A DNA stretch of 64,000 nucleotides from Microbacterium protaetiae (GCF_004135285.1 NZ_CP035494.1:868001-932000), one strand, 5' to 3'; positions 48,699 through 60,480 are shown, numbered from the stretch's first letter. Made by a program: numbers and translations. The notes: generated by a model from the sequence alone, not told the origin.

Positions 48699-49409
48699 GT
48701 GCCGAAAGAGCAACTCGTGAAGTCGCGCCAGCGCGTGTCCGATCACGGCGAGGTTTTCACGCCACGATGGCTTGTCGACGACATGCTCGACCTGGTCAAG
48801 CCCGAGACAGAGCGCATCGACTCAAGGTTCCTTGAGCCGGCGTGCGGATCGGGGAACTTCCTAGTGCCGATCCTCGAGCGCAAGCTCGAGGCGGTACGAA
48901 AACGGCATGGCCGAAGTGACTTCGAGAAGCGGCACTATGCGCTCTTCGCGTTGATGTGCGTGTATGGCATCGAGTTGCTGCTCGACAACACGAATGAGTG
49001 TCGCGAGAGCCTTATGGGTACTTTCACCCGGTTTCTCTCACCCTCTACAGATGATGAGTGGCTGCGAGCAGCACGCGCGGTTCTCGCTGCAAACGTCGTG
49101 CAGGGCGATGCCCTGAAGATGACGGATGCCACGGAGAAGCCGATCGTCTTCCCCGAGTGGGGGTACCTCGGCCGCGGCCGCTACCAGCGACGTGACTTCC
49201 GCTACGACAGCCTCACGCAGCGCGCCGCCGCGTCTGAGGGACTGTTCGCGCACTTCGAAGAGCACGAGATCTTCACGCCGGTGCGTACCTACCCACAAAT
49301 GACCGTGGCCGACCTCGCTGCGACGGCGTCCCCGGTCGTTGAGGGCGCAACGGCTCCCCCAGTCATTGAACAAGCGGAGCGAGACGAAACGACAGAGGTC
49401 GGCGCATGA
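48699..49409 (+). CDS. N6-adenine methylase-like protein carrying motif I only
   Basis: 236 residues from a GTG. VSDHGEVFTPRWLVDDMLDLV is the start typical of type I/IIG methylases and FLEPACGSGNFL is a full SAM-binding motif I. No NPPY catalytic motif is found before the stop. It overlaps the next gene by four bases (ATGA), which encodes a methylase-like protein with NPPY but a degenerate motif I. The two may act together. G+C is visibly lower than in the surrounding housekeeping genes. Confidence 0.75.
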   Translation: MPKEQLVKSRQRVSDHGEVFTPRWLVDDMLDLVKPETERIDSRFLEPACGSGNFLVPILERKLEAVRKRHGRSDFEKRHYALFALMCVYGIELLLDNTNECRESLMGTFTRFLSPSTDDEWLRAARAVLAANVVQGDALKMTDATEKPIVFPEWGYLGRGRYQRRDFRYDSLTQRAAASEGLFAHFEEHEIFTPVRTYPQMTVADLAATASPVVEGATAPPVIEQAERDETTEVGA

Positions 49410-51005
49410 GCGCCCCCGTCATCGACGACAGGGCCCCTTTCGCCCTCCGCGGCCACAACCCCGATGTGCTCACGTGTATCGCGAACCTCTCGAACGACGA
49501 GGTCTTCACTCCGCCCGAGCTGGCGAACCAAATGCTCGACACTCTGGCCGATGCCTGGGCCGAAGCACACGACGGCGCGAGCATCTGGGAAGATCCTGAT
49601 GTCGCCTTCCTCGATCCGTTCACGAAGTCAGGCGTCTTCCTCCGTGAAATCACGCGGCGCCTCACCGAAGGGCTGGCAGAACAGATCCCTGATCTCTGGA
49701 AGCGCGTCGATCACATCCTCACGAAGCAGGTCTACGGGATCGGGATCACGCGGCTCACGGCGCTGCTCGCCCGACGAAGCGTCTACTGCTCAAAAGATGC
49801 CACGGGCGAGCACTCGGTCGCGATGTCGTTCGACCGCGACTGGGGAAACATCTGGTTCGAGCGCACCGAGCACACGTGGGCCGGCGACAAGTGCGCATAT
49901 TGCGGGGCAAACAGAGCAGCGTACGACCGTTCGGGCGAGCTGGAGACTCACGCCTACGCCTTCATCCACACCACCGACATCAAGGCGCGCCTTGCGCGCA
50001 TGTTTGGAGCCGACGTGCAGTTCGACGTCATTATTGGGAACCCGCCATACCAGCTGGCTGATGCAGGGTTCGGCGCGAGTGCTACCCCGATTTATCAGCA
50101 CTTCGTGCGTCAAGCACTGGCACTCGAGCCACGAATGCTGTCGATGGTCACGCCGTCGCGCTGGTTTACAGGTGGTAAAGGCCTGGATGACTTCCGCGAA
50201 GAGATGCTCGGCGATACACATATTCGACAGTTGGTCGACTTTCCGAAGCTCTACGATGTCTTCGAGAGCGCAAAGATCCGCGGCGGTGTCTCGTACTTCC
50301 TTTGGGACGCGAATTATGACGGCCCCTGCGTTGTGCATACTTTCATGAACGGCGAGGAAGTCGGCGAACCCGCAACGCGGTACCTCGGAGACTACGACGT
50401 CCTGGTGCGCCGAAACGAGGCAGTCTCGATCCTCGAGAAGGTGCTGGCGTTGGGTGAGCCATCCTTCGCGTCGAAGATGCCACCGCGGAAGACGTTTGGG
50501 TGGTCGACCACGTTCCACGGCGTCGTCGATCCGGCAATACTCTCCAACCCCGTGCAGGTATTCGGGTCGCGCCGCGTCTCGTGGGTTGAACGCGCGAGCA
50601 TCACCACGAACGCACATCTGACTGATAAGTGGAAGGTGCTGATGACAGCCGCTCAGGGGACGAGTGCGGCCGTCGAGACCAAGTTTCTCAGTAGACCAAT
50701 TGTGGCCGGCCCCGGGACAGCGTGCACTGATACCTACATTCTTGCTGGCGTGTTCGACGACGAGGAGAGCGCCCGCTGCCTCGAGAGGTACCTCCGCACG
50801 CGGTTCGTCAGATTCCTCGTGTCTCTGAGAAAGATCACGCAGCACGCAAACCGGGATGTCTACTCCTTCGTCCCAGCTGTGCCCCTCGACCGACGGTGGA
50901 GTGATGCGGAGCTCAACGAGCGGTACGGCCTTGCACCTGACGAGATCACTTTCCTCCAATCGCAAGTCGCTGCACACGATGACGACGTGTCGACTGAGCC
51001 GGCCG

Positions 51006-51013
<8 letters not shown>
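49406..51013 (+). CDS. Eco57I-type DNA methyltransferase-like protein with NPPY
   Basis: 535 residues. It begins with another NDEVFTPPELANQMLD segment; motif I is altered to FLDPFTKSGVFL. Motif IV is intact (DVIIGNPPYQL), followed by PIYQHFVRQALALEPRMLSMVTPSRWFTGGKGLDDFR, a signature of Eco57I-family R-M proteins. A CAYCG stretch (residues ~170) may bind metal with other Cys. The C-terminal ~250 residues probably form the target-recognition region. The helicase gene begins eight bases before its stop. Confidence 0.85.
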
Positions 51014-53549
<2,536 letters not shown>

Positions 53550-53561
53550 GACGCACACCGG

Positions 53562-55292
53562 TCACGCCAACCGCTGCCGCATCCACTCTCGCAACGAAGG
53601 GTCGCAAACGTACACAAAGGTGCCTCGGATGCCCCGAGTGAGCAGCACGCCGTAGATGTTGCGAATATAGGTGAGCAGCTCGTCGTCGGTGTACTTCTTT
53701 TTCGAGTATCCGTTGTTCTCTTTGCCCTTGCGGTCCTGGTACGACGCGCGATCGATGTGGATCTCGCCCGTGACCGGGTTGCGGCGCAGATCCGGGCCGA
53801 TGATGACACCGGCGTAGTTGAGGTCATACCCCTGCACCGTGTGGATCGAGCCGACTTCATCGATTGAGCCGGGGGCGCTGATCCAGTCGGTGGGTACGCT
53901 GTTCCACCGCATCTGTTCCCCGTCAAGTTCGATATCGAACGCGTCCTTGTCTTTCTTGGAACGCCATTTCCACGCGTACCCGGCCACCATTCGCGCCAGA
54001 CCATGCTCGGAATCCATCCGTCGGATCTCCCGACGCATCGCCCCCACATCGTCGAAGAATCTCAGGTCATACTCCCCCAAGTCGGGGAGTGTCACCGATT
54101 CACTCCGTAGCAGTCGGCGGACGAAGCCGACGTAGTCCGCGCCGGCTTTCACCCGCATCTGGCTCATCAACCGGAAGCGCCGATGTTCTCGACCGGCCTC
54201 ACGCAGGATCGCCGTGACGGTCTCATGGGGAAGATCCGCAGGACGCACGCTCTGCTCGGCATCCATCAACAACACCTGATGTCGACTGCGAGCGCTGATC
54301 CAGTCGAGCTGCGTGTAACGCACATCGTCGGCACCGAAAAGCCGCTCGTTGACCGCGGCGAACTTCGTATTCATCGGTCCCGATCCTTGGCTGGCACGCT
54401 GGTTAAGGCGGTGCGCCTCGTCAACGAGAAGCAGGTCGAAGCGGTCGCCTGCATCGGCGACATCCCATGGCGACAGCACCATTCGTTCGTGCAATTTGGG
54501 CGTCTTCTTGAACACTCGCCTCACTGACTCACGGAGCGACTGCTGAGGGATGACGAGTCCCATTCGTATGTCGGTGAACAACTCCCGGTAGCCCGTTGCG
54601 AAGAACTCGGAGAATCGCCCGTCGGGATCGGTGTCAGAGTCTGTGCTGTCGCCTATGTCGGCGATGAGCTTCATGAGGTAAATGGCGACGACCGTCTTGC
54701 CCGTGCCGGGCTCCCCCTCAACCACCGATCTGCTCACGCGTTCCGGGTCGTCAAGATCGGCCACCAGCGACTCGAGGATCTGCTCGACAGCCACCGCCTG
54801 CGTCTCTGTGAGGGCTTTGAACGGCGAAAGTTTGAACAGATCCGAGTTCTCGATCTGAGTTATCGACCGCGTGAAAAGGCCACGCGCGTACAACTCGTCA
54901 AAGATGGCCCGGAACGACGAGCGGTAGCGATCCCGACGGTAGTACTGCGCATCGGTGATGCCTTCGTTGCCGTTGAGAACAGAACGGATGCCGTCACCAG
55001 CGAACCAACGGATGAGATGAGACTCCAGGTCAAGGCAGACAGACTTGTTGAACTCGTCGTCGACGACCACACGCACGTCCTTCAAGCCCAGCGCACGCTT
55101 CGGGCCGTCGAGGTGTTGTTTCATACGCGCCGCAGCGTTGATCGTCTCTCCGATGTATACAGCGCCCGTTCCCGATCCGGGGCCGTCGATGACGTAGACG
55201 ACCGGACAGTTGCGATGACGTGGGTTCAGCTCAGCCCACTGTTCGACGGATGAGCGGTCGAAGTCGAGAAGTTCGATGCTAAAGGGCGTCAT
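53562..55292 (-). CDS. GIY-YIG nuclease fused to DUF2075-type ATPase/helicase
   Basis: 576 residues from the ATG at 55292, preceded by AAGGAG. Residues ~30-110 contain a good GIY-YIG domain: VVYVIDG, VYIGETINAAARMKQH (YIG and Arg), LESHLIRWF (Glu) and VLNGNEG (Asn). The rest is DUF2075: Walker A VVEGEPGTGKTV, Walker B LLLVDEAHRL, LLMDAEQSV, SQMRVKAGADY, and VGSIHTVQGYDLNYAGVIIGPDL near the C-terminus. Similar ATPases occur in defence islands. Convergent with the helicase gene, 12 bp apart; downstream of and overlapping mazG. Confidence 0.87.
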   Translation of the reverse strand: MTPFSIELLDFDRSSVEQWAELNPRHRNCPVVYVIDGPGSGTGAVYIGETINAAARMKQHLDGPKRALGLKDVRVVVDDEFNKSVCLDLESHLIRWFAGDGIRSVLNGNEGITDAQYYRRDRYRSSFRAIFDELYARGLFTRSITQIENSDLFKLSPFKALTETQAVAVEQILESLVADLDDPERVSRSVVEGEPGTGKTVVAIYLMKLIADIGDSTDSDTDPDGRFSEFFATGYRELFTDIRMGLVIPQQSLRESVRRVFKKTPKLHERMVLSPWDVADAGDRFDLLLVDEAHRLNQRASQGSGPMNTKFAAVNERLFGADDVRYTQLDWISARSRHQVLLMDAEQSVRPADLPHETVTAILREAGREHRRFRLMSQMRVKAGADYVGFVRRLLRSESVTLPDLGEYDLRFFDDVGAMRREIRRMDSEHGLARMVAGYAWKWRSKKDKDAFDIELDGEQMRWNSVPTDWISAPGSIDEVGSIHTVQGYDLNYAGVIIGPDLRRNPVTGEIHIDRASYQDRKGKENNGYSKKKYTDDELLTYIRNIYGVLLTRGIRGTFVYVCDPSLREWMRQRLA

Positions 55293-55599
55293 ACTTTGTA
55301 CTCCTTCCTCGCGCTTTCTCGACGGGATATTTCCCACGGGTTCGTTCGAGCTTGTCGAGCACGATCTCGTCGGGATCCACTCCCAGCCGATCGGCGAGCA
55401 GAAGGCAGTAAGTGAGCACGTCGGCGAGTTCGTCGCGCACGCGTTCGGCGTCGGCATCCGACCCCCACTGGAAGCACTCCAGCAGTTCGCCGCCCTCGAT
55501 CGCGATGCTCTTCGCCAGATTCTCGGGTGAGTGGAACTGTGCCCAGTCACGCTCTGCAACGAACTCTCTGAGGGATCTCACCACGTTGTCATCCGTCAC
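55279..55599 (-). CDS. MazG-like nucleotide pyrophosphohydrolase
   Basis: 106 residues from the GTG at 55599 (an in-frame GTG at 55623 is possible). MazG fold: LREFVAERDWAQFHSPENLAKSIAIEGGELLECFQW (the ExxE part is EGGELLE) and DELADVLTYCLLLADRLGVD (ExxD), the metal-binding motifs of all-alpha NTP pyrophosphatases. It would hydrolyse (d)NTPs or alarmones. Overlaps the GIY-YIG-DUF2075 gene by 14 bases, so both are produced together. Confidence 0.87.
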   Translation of the reverse strand: MTDDNVVRSLREFVAERDWAQFHSPENLAKSIAIEGGELLECFQWGSDADAERVRDELADVLTYCLLLADRLGVDPDEIVLDKLERTRGKYPVEKARGRSTKYDAL

Positions 55600-55657
55600 G
55601 TTGTGACCGTACCAGCACGGCACGACGGCGGAGTCAGCTGGGCTTCATCGCAGGACC

Positions 55658-55732
55658 GTTTCGACTCGCTTCGCTCGCTCAACGAGCGGGAGGATGGTGC
55701 GTCTCGACTCGCTTCGCTCGCTCAACGAGCGG
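55658..55732. repeat. Two copies of the TCGACTCGCTTCGCTCGCTC repeat
   Basis: Near-identical copies at 55658-55689 and 55701-55732 in the space between mazG and the hydroxy-acid oxidase gene. Each can pair internally (CTCGC with GCGAG-like segments and CGCTTCGCTCG). Related copies lie at 8328 and 9371. Confidence 0.75.
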
Positions 55733-55757
55733 GGGCAGGCCTCCTCAACCAGCCAGA

Positions 55758-57074
55758 TCACACCGCGCGCAGCCCGCCGCGCCCCACATCGGCCACCGCC
55801 GTGATCCCCGCCAGCCCCAGCGTGATGTCGAGCTCGGCGAGCACGTTCCGCACGACCGCGGCCACGCCCGCCTCCCCCGCGACAGCGAGCCCAAACGCGT
55901 ACGGACGCCCGAGCGCGACCATCGTGGCACCCAGCGCCAGCGCGATGAACGCATCCGCTCCCCCACGCACGCCCGAGTCGAACACGATCGGCACACGACC
56001 CGCGATGCGATCGGCGATGTCGGGCAGCACCGCGAGGGTCGGCACAGATGCGTCGATCTGGCGGCCGCCGTGATTGGAGATCCAGACGCCGTCGGCTCCG
56101 GCATCCACTGCCCGCACGGCGTCGTCAGGATGCACGATTCCCTTCACGATGATCGGCAGCGTGGTCCATTCGCGGGCGCGGGCGAGGTCATCCCACGTGA
56201 GCGCCGGGGTAGAGAACACATCGAGGAAGGTCTCGACCGCCGCCCGCGGCAGCGGCGAGCGCAGACTATCGCGCAGGCCGGCGCCGGTGAGCGCCGCGCC
56301 CTTGCGCGCGATCGAGACGCCAGCGGCGATCGCCTTCGGCGTGATGCGCACCGACTCCGCGGGGCCGGCAGCCGATGCCCGTTCGCGCACGAGCTGCTGG
56401 AACACCGGGTCACTCGTGTACTGCGCGATACCCAACCCGCGCGTGAATGGCAGGTAGGCCAGATCGAGGTCACGCGTGCGCCAGCCCAGCAGATGTGTGT
56501 CGACCGTGACGACGATCGCCTCGCACCCGGATGCCTCGGCGCGCCGCAGCAGCGACGCGTTGAGGTCATCGCTGCTCGACCAGTACAGCTGGAACATCCG
56601 CGCCGCGCCGGGCGCGGCATCCCGAATCTCTTCCATCGGAAACGACGCTTGATTGCTCAGCACATGCGGAAGACCGAGGGATGCCGCGGCCCGCGCGATA
56701 GCGAGGTCGGCGTCGCGGTGCACGAGCTCCATGACCCCGAGCGGTGCCAGCAGCAGCGGATGGGGGCGGTGCACTCCGAGGAAGCTCGTCGACAAGTCAC
56801 GCGCGGACACGTCGCGTAGGGGACGCGGCCACACCTGCCAGCGGTCGAAAGCCGCGCGGTTGGCGGCCACGGTGCGCTCGGCTCCGGCACCGCCGGCGAC
56901 GTAGGCGAACGCCTCGGCGCTCAGCGCCTTGCGGGCGGCAGCCTCGAGCCGGCCAGGATCGGCGGGCACGACGGGCCGCGCTCCGGAGATGCCGGCGCGG
57001 TAGATGTCGGACTGGGTCTTACGGCCGATGCCGCGGGTCGCGGCGGCCGGGTCTTCGGGAGCGACGGTGCTCAT
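55758..57074 (-). CDS. FMN-dependent alpha-hydroxy-acid oxidase/dehydrogenase (lactate 2-monooxygenase-like)
   Basis: 438 residues. TIM-barrel flavoenzyme of the lactate oxidase/glycolate oxidase family: AFAYVAGGAGAERTVAANRAAFDRW, PHPLLLAPLGVMEL, ARMFQLYWSS, VTVDTHLLGWRTRDL, LPIIVKGIVHPDDA (catalytic Lys), ISNHGGRQID (catalytic His) and VFDSGVRGGADAFIALALGA. Length near 430 and WRTRDLDLAYLPF favour the lactate 2-monooxygenase group. Cytoplasmic. Lies between the defence cluster and the MNT/HEPN pair. The 164 bp upstream (57075-57238) show only scattered GTCGAAACC words. Confidence 0.88.
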   Translation of the reverse strand: MSTVAPEDPAAATRGIGRKTQSDIYRAGISGARPVVPADPGRLEAAARKALSAEAFAYVAGGAGAERTVAANRAAFDRWQVWPRPLRDVSARDLSTSFLGVHRPHPLLLAPLGVMELVHRDADLAIARAAASLGLPHVLSNQASFPMEEIRDAAPGAARMFQLYWSSSDDLNASLLRRAEASGCEAIVVTVDTHLLGWRTRDLDLAYLPFTRGLGIAQYTSDPVFQQLVRERASAAGPAESVRITPKAIAAGVSIARKGAALTGAGLRDSLRSPLPRAAVETFLDVFSTPALTWDDLARAREWTTLPIIVKGIVHPDDAVRAVDAGADGVWISNHGGRQIDASVPTLAVLPDIADRIAGRVPIVFDSGVRGGADAFIALALGATMVALGRPYAFGLAVAGEAGVAAVVRNVLAELDITLGLAGITAVADVGRGGLRAV

Positions 57075-57238
57075 GCCGACAGCCTATGGCGGGTCGGTGC
57101 ATGGTTCCGCTGCAGGAGTGCGCGATGCCCGTGGGCCTCGTCGAAACCGAGGGTTCGCGTCGAAACCCAGGACGTTGTCACTCTTCTCGACGCGATTCCC
57201 TTGTTTCGACGATCGATGAGACCGGCGGAGCTCACGCC

Positions 57239-57649
57239 TCAGCTGCTGACGATGGTTTCAGCCGCCTCGAGCAGCCGCTGTGCGTGGAGAACAAGCCGCG
57301 ACGCCTGCGTGTGCGAGGGGAGGCGGTCACCGTACGACTGTGCGGACTTCTCATCGAGCAGCGTGCTCAGGTGCTTCGCCGTCGAGGCGCTCGACGCTTC
57401 GCGCAGCGCAGCCACGGCATCGGTGTGAGACTCAGCTGCGATCTTGTACCCGAGCACATGCCCGCATGCCGCGTCACTCGCCGCGATTCCCGCGCTGATC
57501 GCGATCTCAGCGGCGTGCTTCCACTCGTGGGGGCTCGAGCCGCCGAGCTGCAATTCTGCGGACTCAAGCCGGGTGCGTGCATCGTTGAGCCGAATGCGCA
57601 CGGCGGCAGCATCCATAGGCTGGCGGCGAGGGCTGATCCTCGGAGTCAC
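57239..57649 (-). CDS. Small helical HEPN-like protein, possible toxin partner
   Basis: 136 residues from a GTG overlapping the upstream MNT stop (GTGA); an ATG at 57616 is an alternative. All-helical: VRIRLNDARTRLESAELQLGG, HAAEIAISAGIAASDAACGHVLG, AVAALREASS and RLVLHAQRLLEAAETIVSS. HEPN-like length and the pairing with an MNT-domain gene suggest a toxin. No clear RxxxxHxY motif is seen, so this is context-based. Confidence 0.6.
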   Translation of the reverse strand: MTPRISPRRQPMDAAAVRIRLNDARTRLESAELQLGGSSPHEWKHAAEIAISAGIAASDAACGHVLGYKIAAESHTDAVAALREASSASTAKHLSTLLDEKSAQSYGDRLPSHTQASRLVLHAQRLLEAAETIVSS

Positions 57650-58269
57650 GCCGCACTCCTCGTGAGGCTCTTCAGCGGCGGGCCGAAGACGAGGATGCCG
57701 TCTTCCACGACATTGGCGACGAGCGGATCATCCTCGGACAGACGCTGCACCGCCTCTGCGCGTTCGACCGAGTACACCTGGGTCTCATTGCCGGTGGCCC
57801 GCTGGACATGGCTGGCGAGCATATAGCTGAATTCTGCTCGCGCGTCGTCATCGATGCCGTCGGGGTACACCACGAACAGGTCGACGTCCGACTCGAGAGT
57901 GGACTCGCGACGTGCCACCGACCCGTACACGACGACCGTGAGATCGAGATCCTCGGGCAGGTCGTGCTCACAGAAGTGGCGGATGCCGTCGAAGACGCGT
58001 GCCCGTGCGCCCAGGCCCGATTCGATGACCGGCCACAGCGCATGCTCGCGGTTGGCGCGATAGATGATCGCGGGTGGCCGCGACTCAGCCGTCACGATGC
58101 CGACGCGAACGAGATGCCCCAGCGCACGGTGCACACTCGACGTCGAGCCGACTCCTGCCAAGGTATGCACCTGCCGTCCGGAGAACCCCGCGTCAGCGCG
58201 TGCGAGAACCCGCAGCACGGCAGCCTCGACCATCGAGGTCAGGCCATCGAGCGGCTCACTGAGGTTCAT
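57646..58269 (-). CDS. Winged-helix plus MNT nucleotidyltransferase protein
   Basis: 207 residues. N-terminal wHTH (AAVLRVLARADAGFSGRQVHTLAGVGSTSSVHRALGHLVRVGIV) followed by an MNT domain with VVYGSVARRESTLESDVDLFVV (GS and DxD) and HVQRATGNETQVYS. The fold resembles MntA-type antitoxins with an added DNA-binding domain. Coupled to the small helical gene downstream. Confidence 0.82.
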   Translation of the reverse strand: MNLSEPLDGLTSMVEAAVLRVLARADAGFSGRQVHTLAGVGSTSSVHRALGHLVRVGIVTAESRPPAIIYRANREHALWPVIESGLGARARVFDGIRHFCEHDLPEDLDLTVVVYGSVARRESTLESDVDLFVVYPDGIDDDARAEFSYMLASHVQRATGNETQVYSVERAEAVQRLSEDDPLVANVVEDGILVFGPPLKSLTRSAA

Positions 58270-58317
58270 GTGACGATTCTGGCACGATTGTCACGAATAT
58301 GGAACGACCGGTGTTGC

Positions 58318-59451
58318 TCAGCGCCGCACCACGACCCGCTCGACGGTGAAGTCGTCCAGTGCAACCGGGTCGACCTCGACGCCCAGCCCCGGGCCGGTGG
58401 GCACGGCGATGTGGCCGTCGACCAGTTCCGCGGGCTCGGTGACGATGTCACGCGCGTAGAACCTGTTCGACGCTGACACGTCGCCGGGCAGCGTGAAGCC
58501 GGGCAGCGCGGCCAGCGCCGCGTTGGCGGCGCGGCCCAGGCCGGTCTCGAGCATCCCTCCGCACCACACCGGGATTGCGGCATCCCGGCACAGATCGTGA
58601 ATGCGGACGGCCTCGAGATATCCGCCGACGCGGCCGGCCTTGATGTTGATGATGGATGCCGCGCCCAGCGCGAGCGCGTCGGCGGCGGCTTTCTGCGACG
58701 TGATCGACTCGTCGAGGCAGATCGGCGTGCGCAGGCGCCCCGCGAGAGTCGCGTGGTCGACGATGTCGTCTTCGGCGAGGGGCTGTTCGATCAGCAGCAG
58801 ATCGAACCGGTCGAGCTCGGCGAGGGTGTCGATGTCGGCCAACGTATAGGCGGAGTTCGCGTCGACCTGCAGCGGAATGGTGCCGAACGCGTCGCGCACG
58901 GCGGCGGTCTCGGCGATGTCGCGGCCGGGCTTGATCTTGATCTTGATGCGCACGTAGCCTTCGTCGAGGTACGCCGCGACGGTGTCGACGAGCGCCTGCG
59001 GGTCGCGCTGGATGCCGACCGAGACGCCGGAGGGAACGCGGTCGACGGTCGCACCGAGGTATTGGCCGAGCGGACGTCCCTGGGCGCACAGCGCCGCGTC
59101 GAGCACGGCCAGTTCGAGGCCGGCCTTGGCCATGCGGTGGCCGACGAACGGCTCGAGAATACCGGCGACCTGTTCGGGTGCAACGGTGTGCGCGTCGAGG
59201 AGCGCCGGGATCAGGAAGCGCTGGGCGACGTCCCACGCGCCCTGCGTGTACTCGCTCGAATAGAGCGGCGCGGCGCTCGTGACGATCTCGCCCCATCCGT
59301 CGCCGTCGGGCGTGAGCGCGCGCACGATGATGACCTCGCGCACCGACTCGGTGCCGAACGAGGTGGTGAACGGCGCGACGAGCGGAATGTGCAGCACACG
59401 CAGCTCGACGCCGTCGAGGGTGAGGGATGCTGCGGCCTGTGCGATCGGCAT
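58318..59451 (-). CDS. menC: o-Succinylbenzoate synthase / N-succinylamino-acid racemase family enolase-superfamily protein
   Basis: 377 residues. Enolase superfamily, OSBS/NSAR type: catalytic Lys172 and Lys174 (RIKIKIKP), metal ligands Asp197 (VDANS), Glu222 (IEQPL) and Asp247 (CLDESI), and base Lys271 (NIKAGRVGG). The capping-domain sequence VAPFTTSFGT is typical. The family makes o-succinylbenzoate for menaquinone or racemises N-succinyl amino acids; several members do both. No other men gene is nearby, while a COG3375-type acetyltransferase is, which favours the racemase role. Confidence 0.85.
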   Translation of the reverse strand: MPIAQAAASLTLDGVELRVLHIPLVAPFTTSFGTESVREVIIVRALTPDGDGWGEIVTSAAPLYSSEYTQGAWDVAQRFLIPALLDAHTVAPEQVAGILEPFVGHRMAKAGLELAVLDAALCAQGRPLGQYLGATVDRVPSGVSVGIQRDPQALVDTVAAYLDEGYVRIKIKIKPGRDIAETAAVRDAFGTIPLQVDANSAYTLADIDTLAELDRFDLLLIEQPLAEDDIVDHATLAGRLRTPICLDESITSQKAAADALALGAASIINIKAGRVGGYLEAVRIHDLCRDAAIPVWCGGMLETGLGRAANAALAALPGFTLPGDVSASNRFYARDIVTEPAELVDGHIAVPTGPGLGVEVDPVALDDFTVERVVVRR

Positions 59452-59464
59452 GCCCTCAGGCTAC

Positions 59465-59878
59465 GCGCGACCTGCCCCGCCCCACCGCCGAGTTGTCCCC
59501 GCGTTGCGCGACTTGCCCCCACCCCCGCGCCGAGTTGTCCCTGCGTTGCGCGACTTGTCCCCACCGCAACGCCGAGTTGTCCCCGCGTTGCGCGACCTGT
59601 CCCCGCGTTGCGCGACCTGTCCCCACCGCAACGCCGAGTTGCCCCCGCGTTGCGCGACCTGTCCCCGCGTTGCGCGACCTGCCCCTCAGTTGCGCGACCT
59701 GTCCCCACCGCAACGCCGAGTTGCCCCCGCGTTGCGCGACCTGCCCCTCAGTTGCGCGACCTGTCCCCGCCCCAACGCCGAGTTGTCCACTTGTTCCCCG
59801 AGTTGTCCCTGGGTTGCCCGAGTTGTCCTCGGGTTGCGCGACTTGCCCCTCAGTTGCGCGAGTTGTCCCCGGGAGGGA
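59465..59878. repeat. Array of ~20-bp repeats, forward set
   Basis: About twenty units of the type GTTGCGCGACCTGTCCCC(GC), 17-23 bp long, fill the space between menC and the small unknown gene and run into its 3' end (coding for GDNSRN). A few units at 59790-59870 have the CCGAGTTGTCC form that is the reverse complement of the array at 60282-60480. No gene otherwise in 59452-59849. Confidence 0.85.
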
Positions 59879-60251
59879 AGATGACACGCCCATCAGGGTC
59901 ACCATCGCGCCGGGGACGCAACGTTGCGGGCGCCGGCCACTCGAGTTCGAATCGCTCCACCGGTGCATCGATGGCGCCGAAGTCGTCGGTTTGCACGACG
60001 ACATGGTCGGGTGTGACCTCGACCATGCGTACGCGCAGGGGCGCAGCATCCTTTCTTTCCAGCATCCAGATGTCGGCGAGCCAGCCGATCCCGCGCGCTT
60101 CGAGCGCGGCTTCGGCCTCAAGCCAATCGACAGGGGCGGATGCCTCACGCCCGAGCAGGTCGACGGCGACCCACTCCTGCCCGGCCGGGCGGATCCATCC
60201 GACGAGTTCGCCATCATCGCGGCGGTGGGCAGTCCAGTCCGAAGGAAGCAT
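59850..60251 (-). CDS. Unknown small protein between two inverted repeat arrays
   Basis: 133 residues. DWTAHRRDDGELVGWIRPAGQEWVAVDLLGREASAPVDWLEAEAALEARGIGWLADIWMLE, then RVRMVEVTPDHVVVQTDDFGAIDAP. It appears to be a compact soluble beta-rich protein found in actinobacteria without known role. The last six residues come from the flanking repeats. Both sides are occupied by arrays of the same repeat in opposite orientation. Confidence 0.7.
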   Translation of the reverse strand: MLPSDWTAHRRDDGELVGWIRPAGQEWVAVDLLGREASAPVDWLEAEAALEARGIGWLADIWMLERKDAAPLRVRMVEVTPDHVVVQTDDFGAIDAPVERFELEWPAPATLRPRRDGDPDGRVIFPPGDNSRN

Positions 60252-60281
60252 CTGACCACCCTACGAGACACGAGGGGATGG

Positions 60282-60480
60282 ACAACTCGTGCAACCCGAG
60301 GACAACTCGCGCAAACAACTGGACAACTCGGGGAACAAGTGGACAACTCGGGGAACCCAGGGACGACTCCCTAGCTGGCGAACAAGTGGACAACTCGGGC
60401 AACCCGAGGACAACTCGGGCAACCCGAGGGCAACTCGTGCAACCCAGGGGCAACTCGCGCAACCTGGGGACAACTCGGCG
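60282..60480. repeat. Array of ~20-bp repeats, inverted set
   Basis: About ten units of ACAACTCGGGCAACCCGAGG type. Each good unit contains CTCGGG-CAA-CCCGAG, a perfect 6-3-6 hairpin. The set is the reverse complement of units in the array at 59465-59878. It fills the gap between the unknown small gene and the acetyltransferase gene; no gene or spacer pattern is seen. Confidence 0.85.

Noticed and set aside
50856..51005. Upstream 50-codon extension of the helicase
   Set aside because: It overlaps the methylase C-terminus out of frame; the ATG at 51006 gives the GIY-YIG domain at the right place and a typical short overlap.
59465..60480. CRISPR-like array
   Set aside because: Units are directly adjacent with no unique spacers of constant length, both orientations occur, and no cas gene is in the window.
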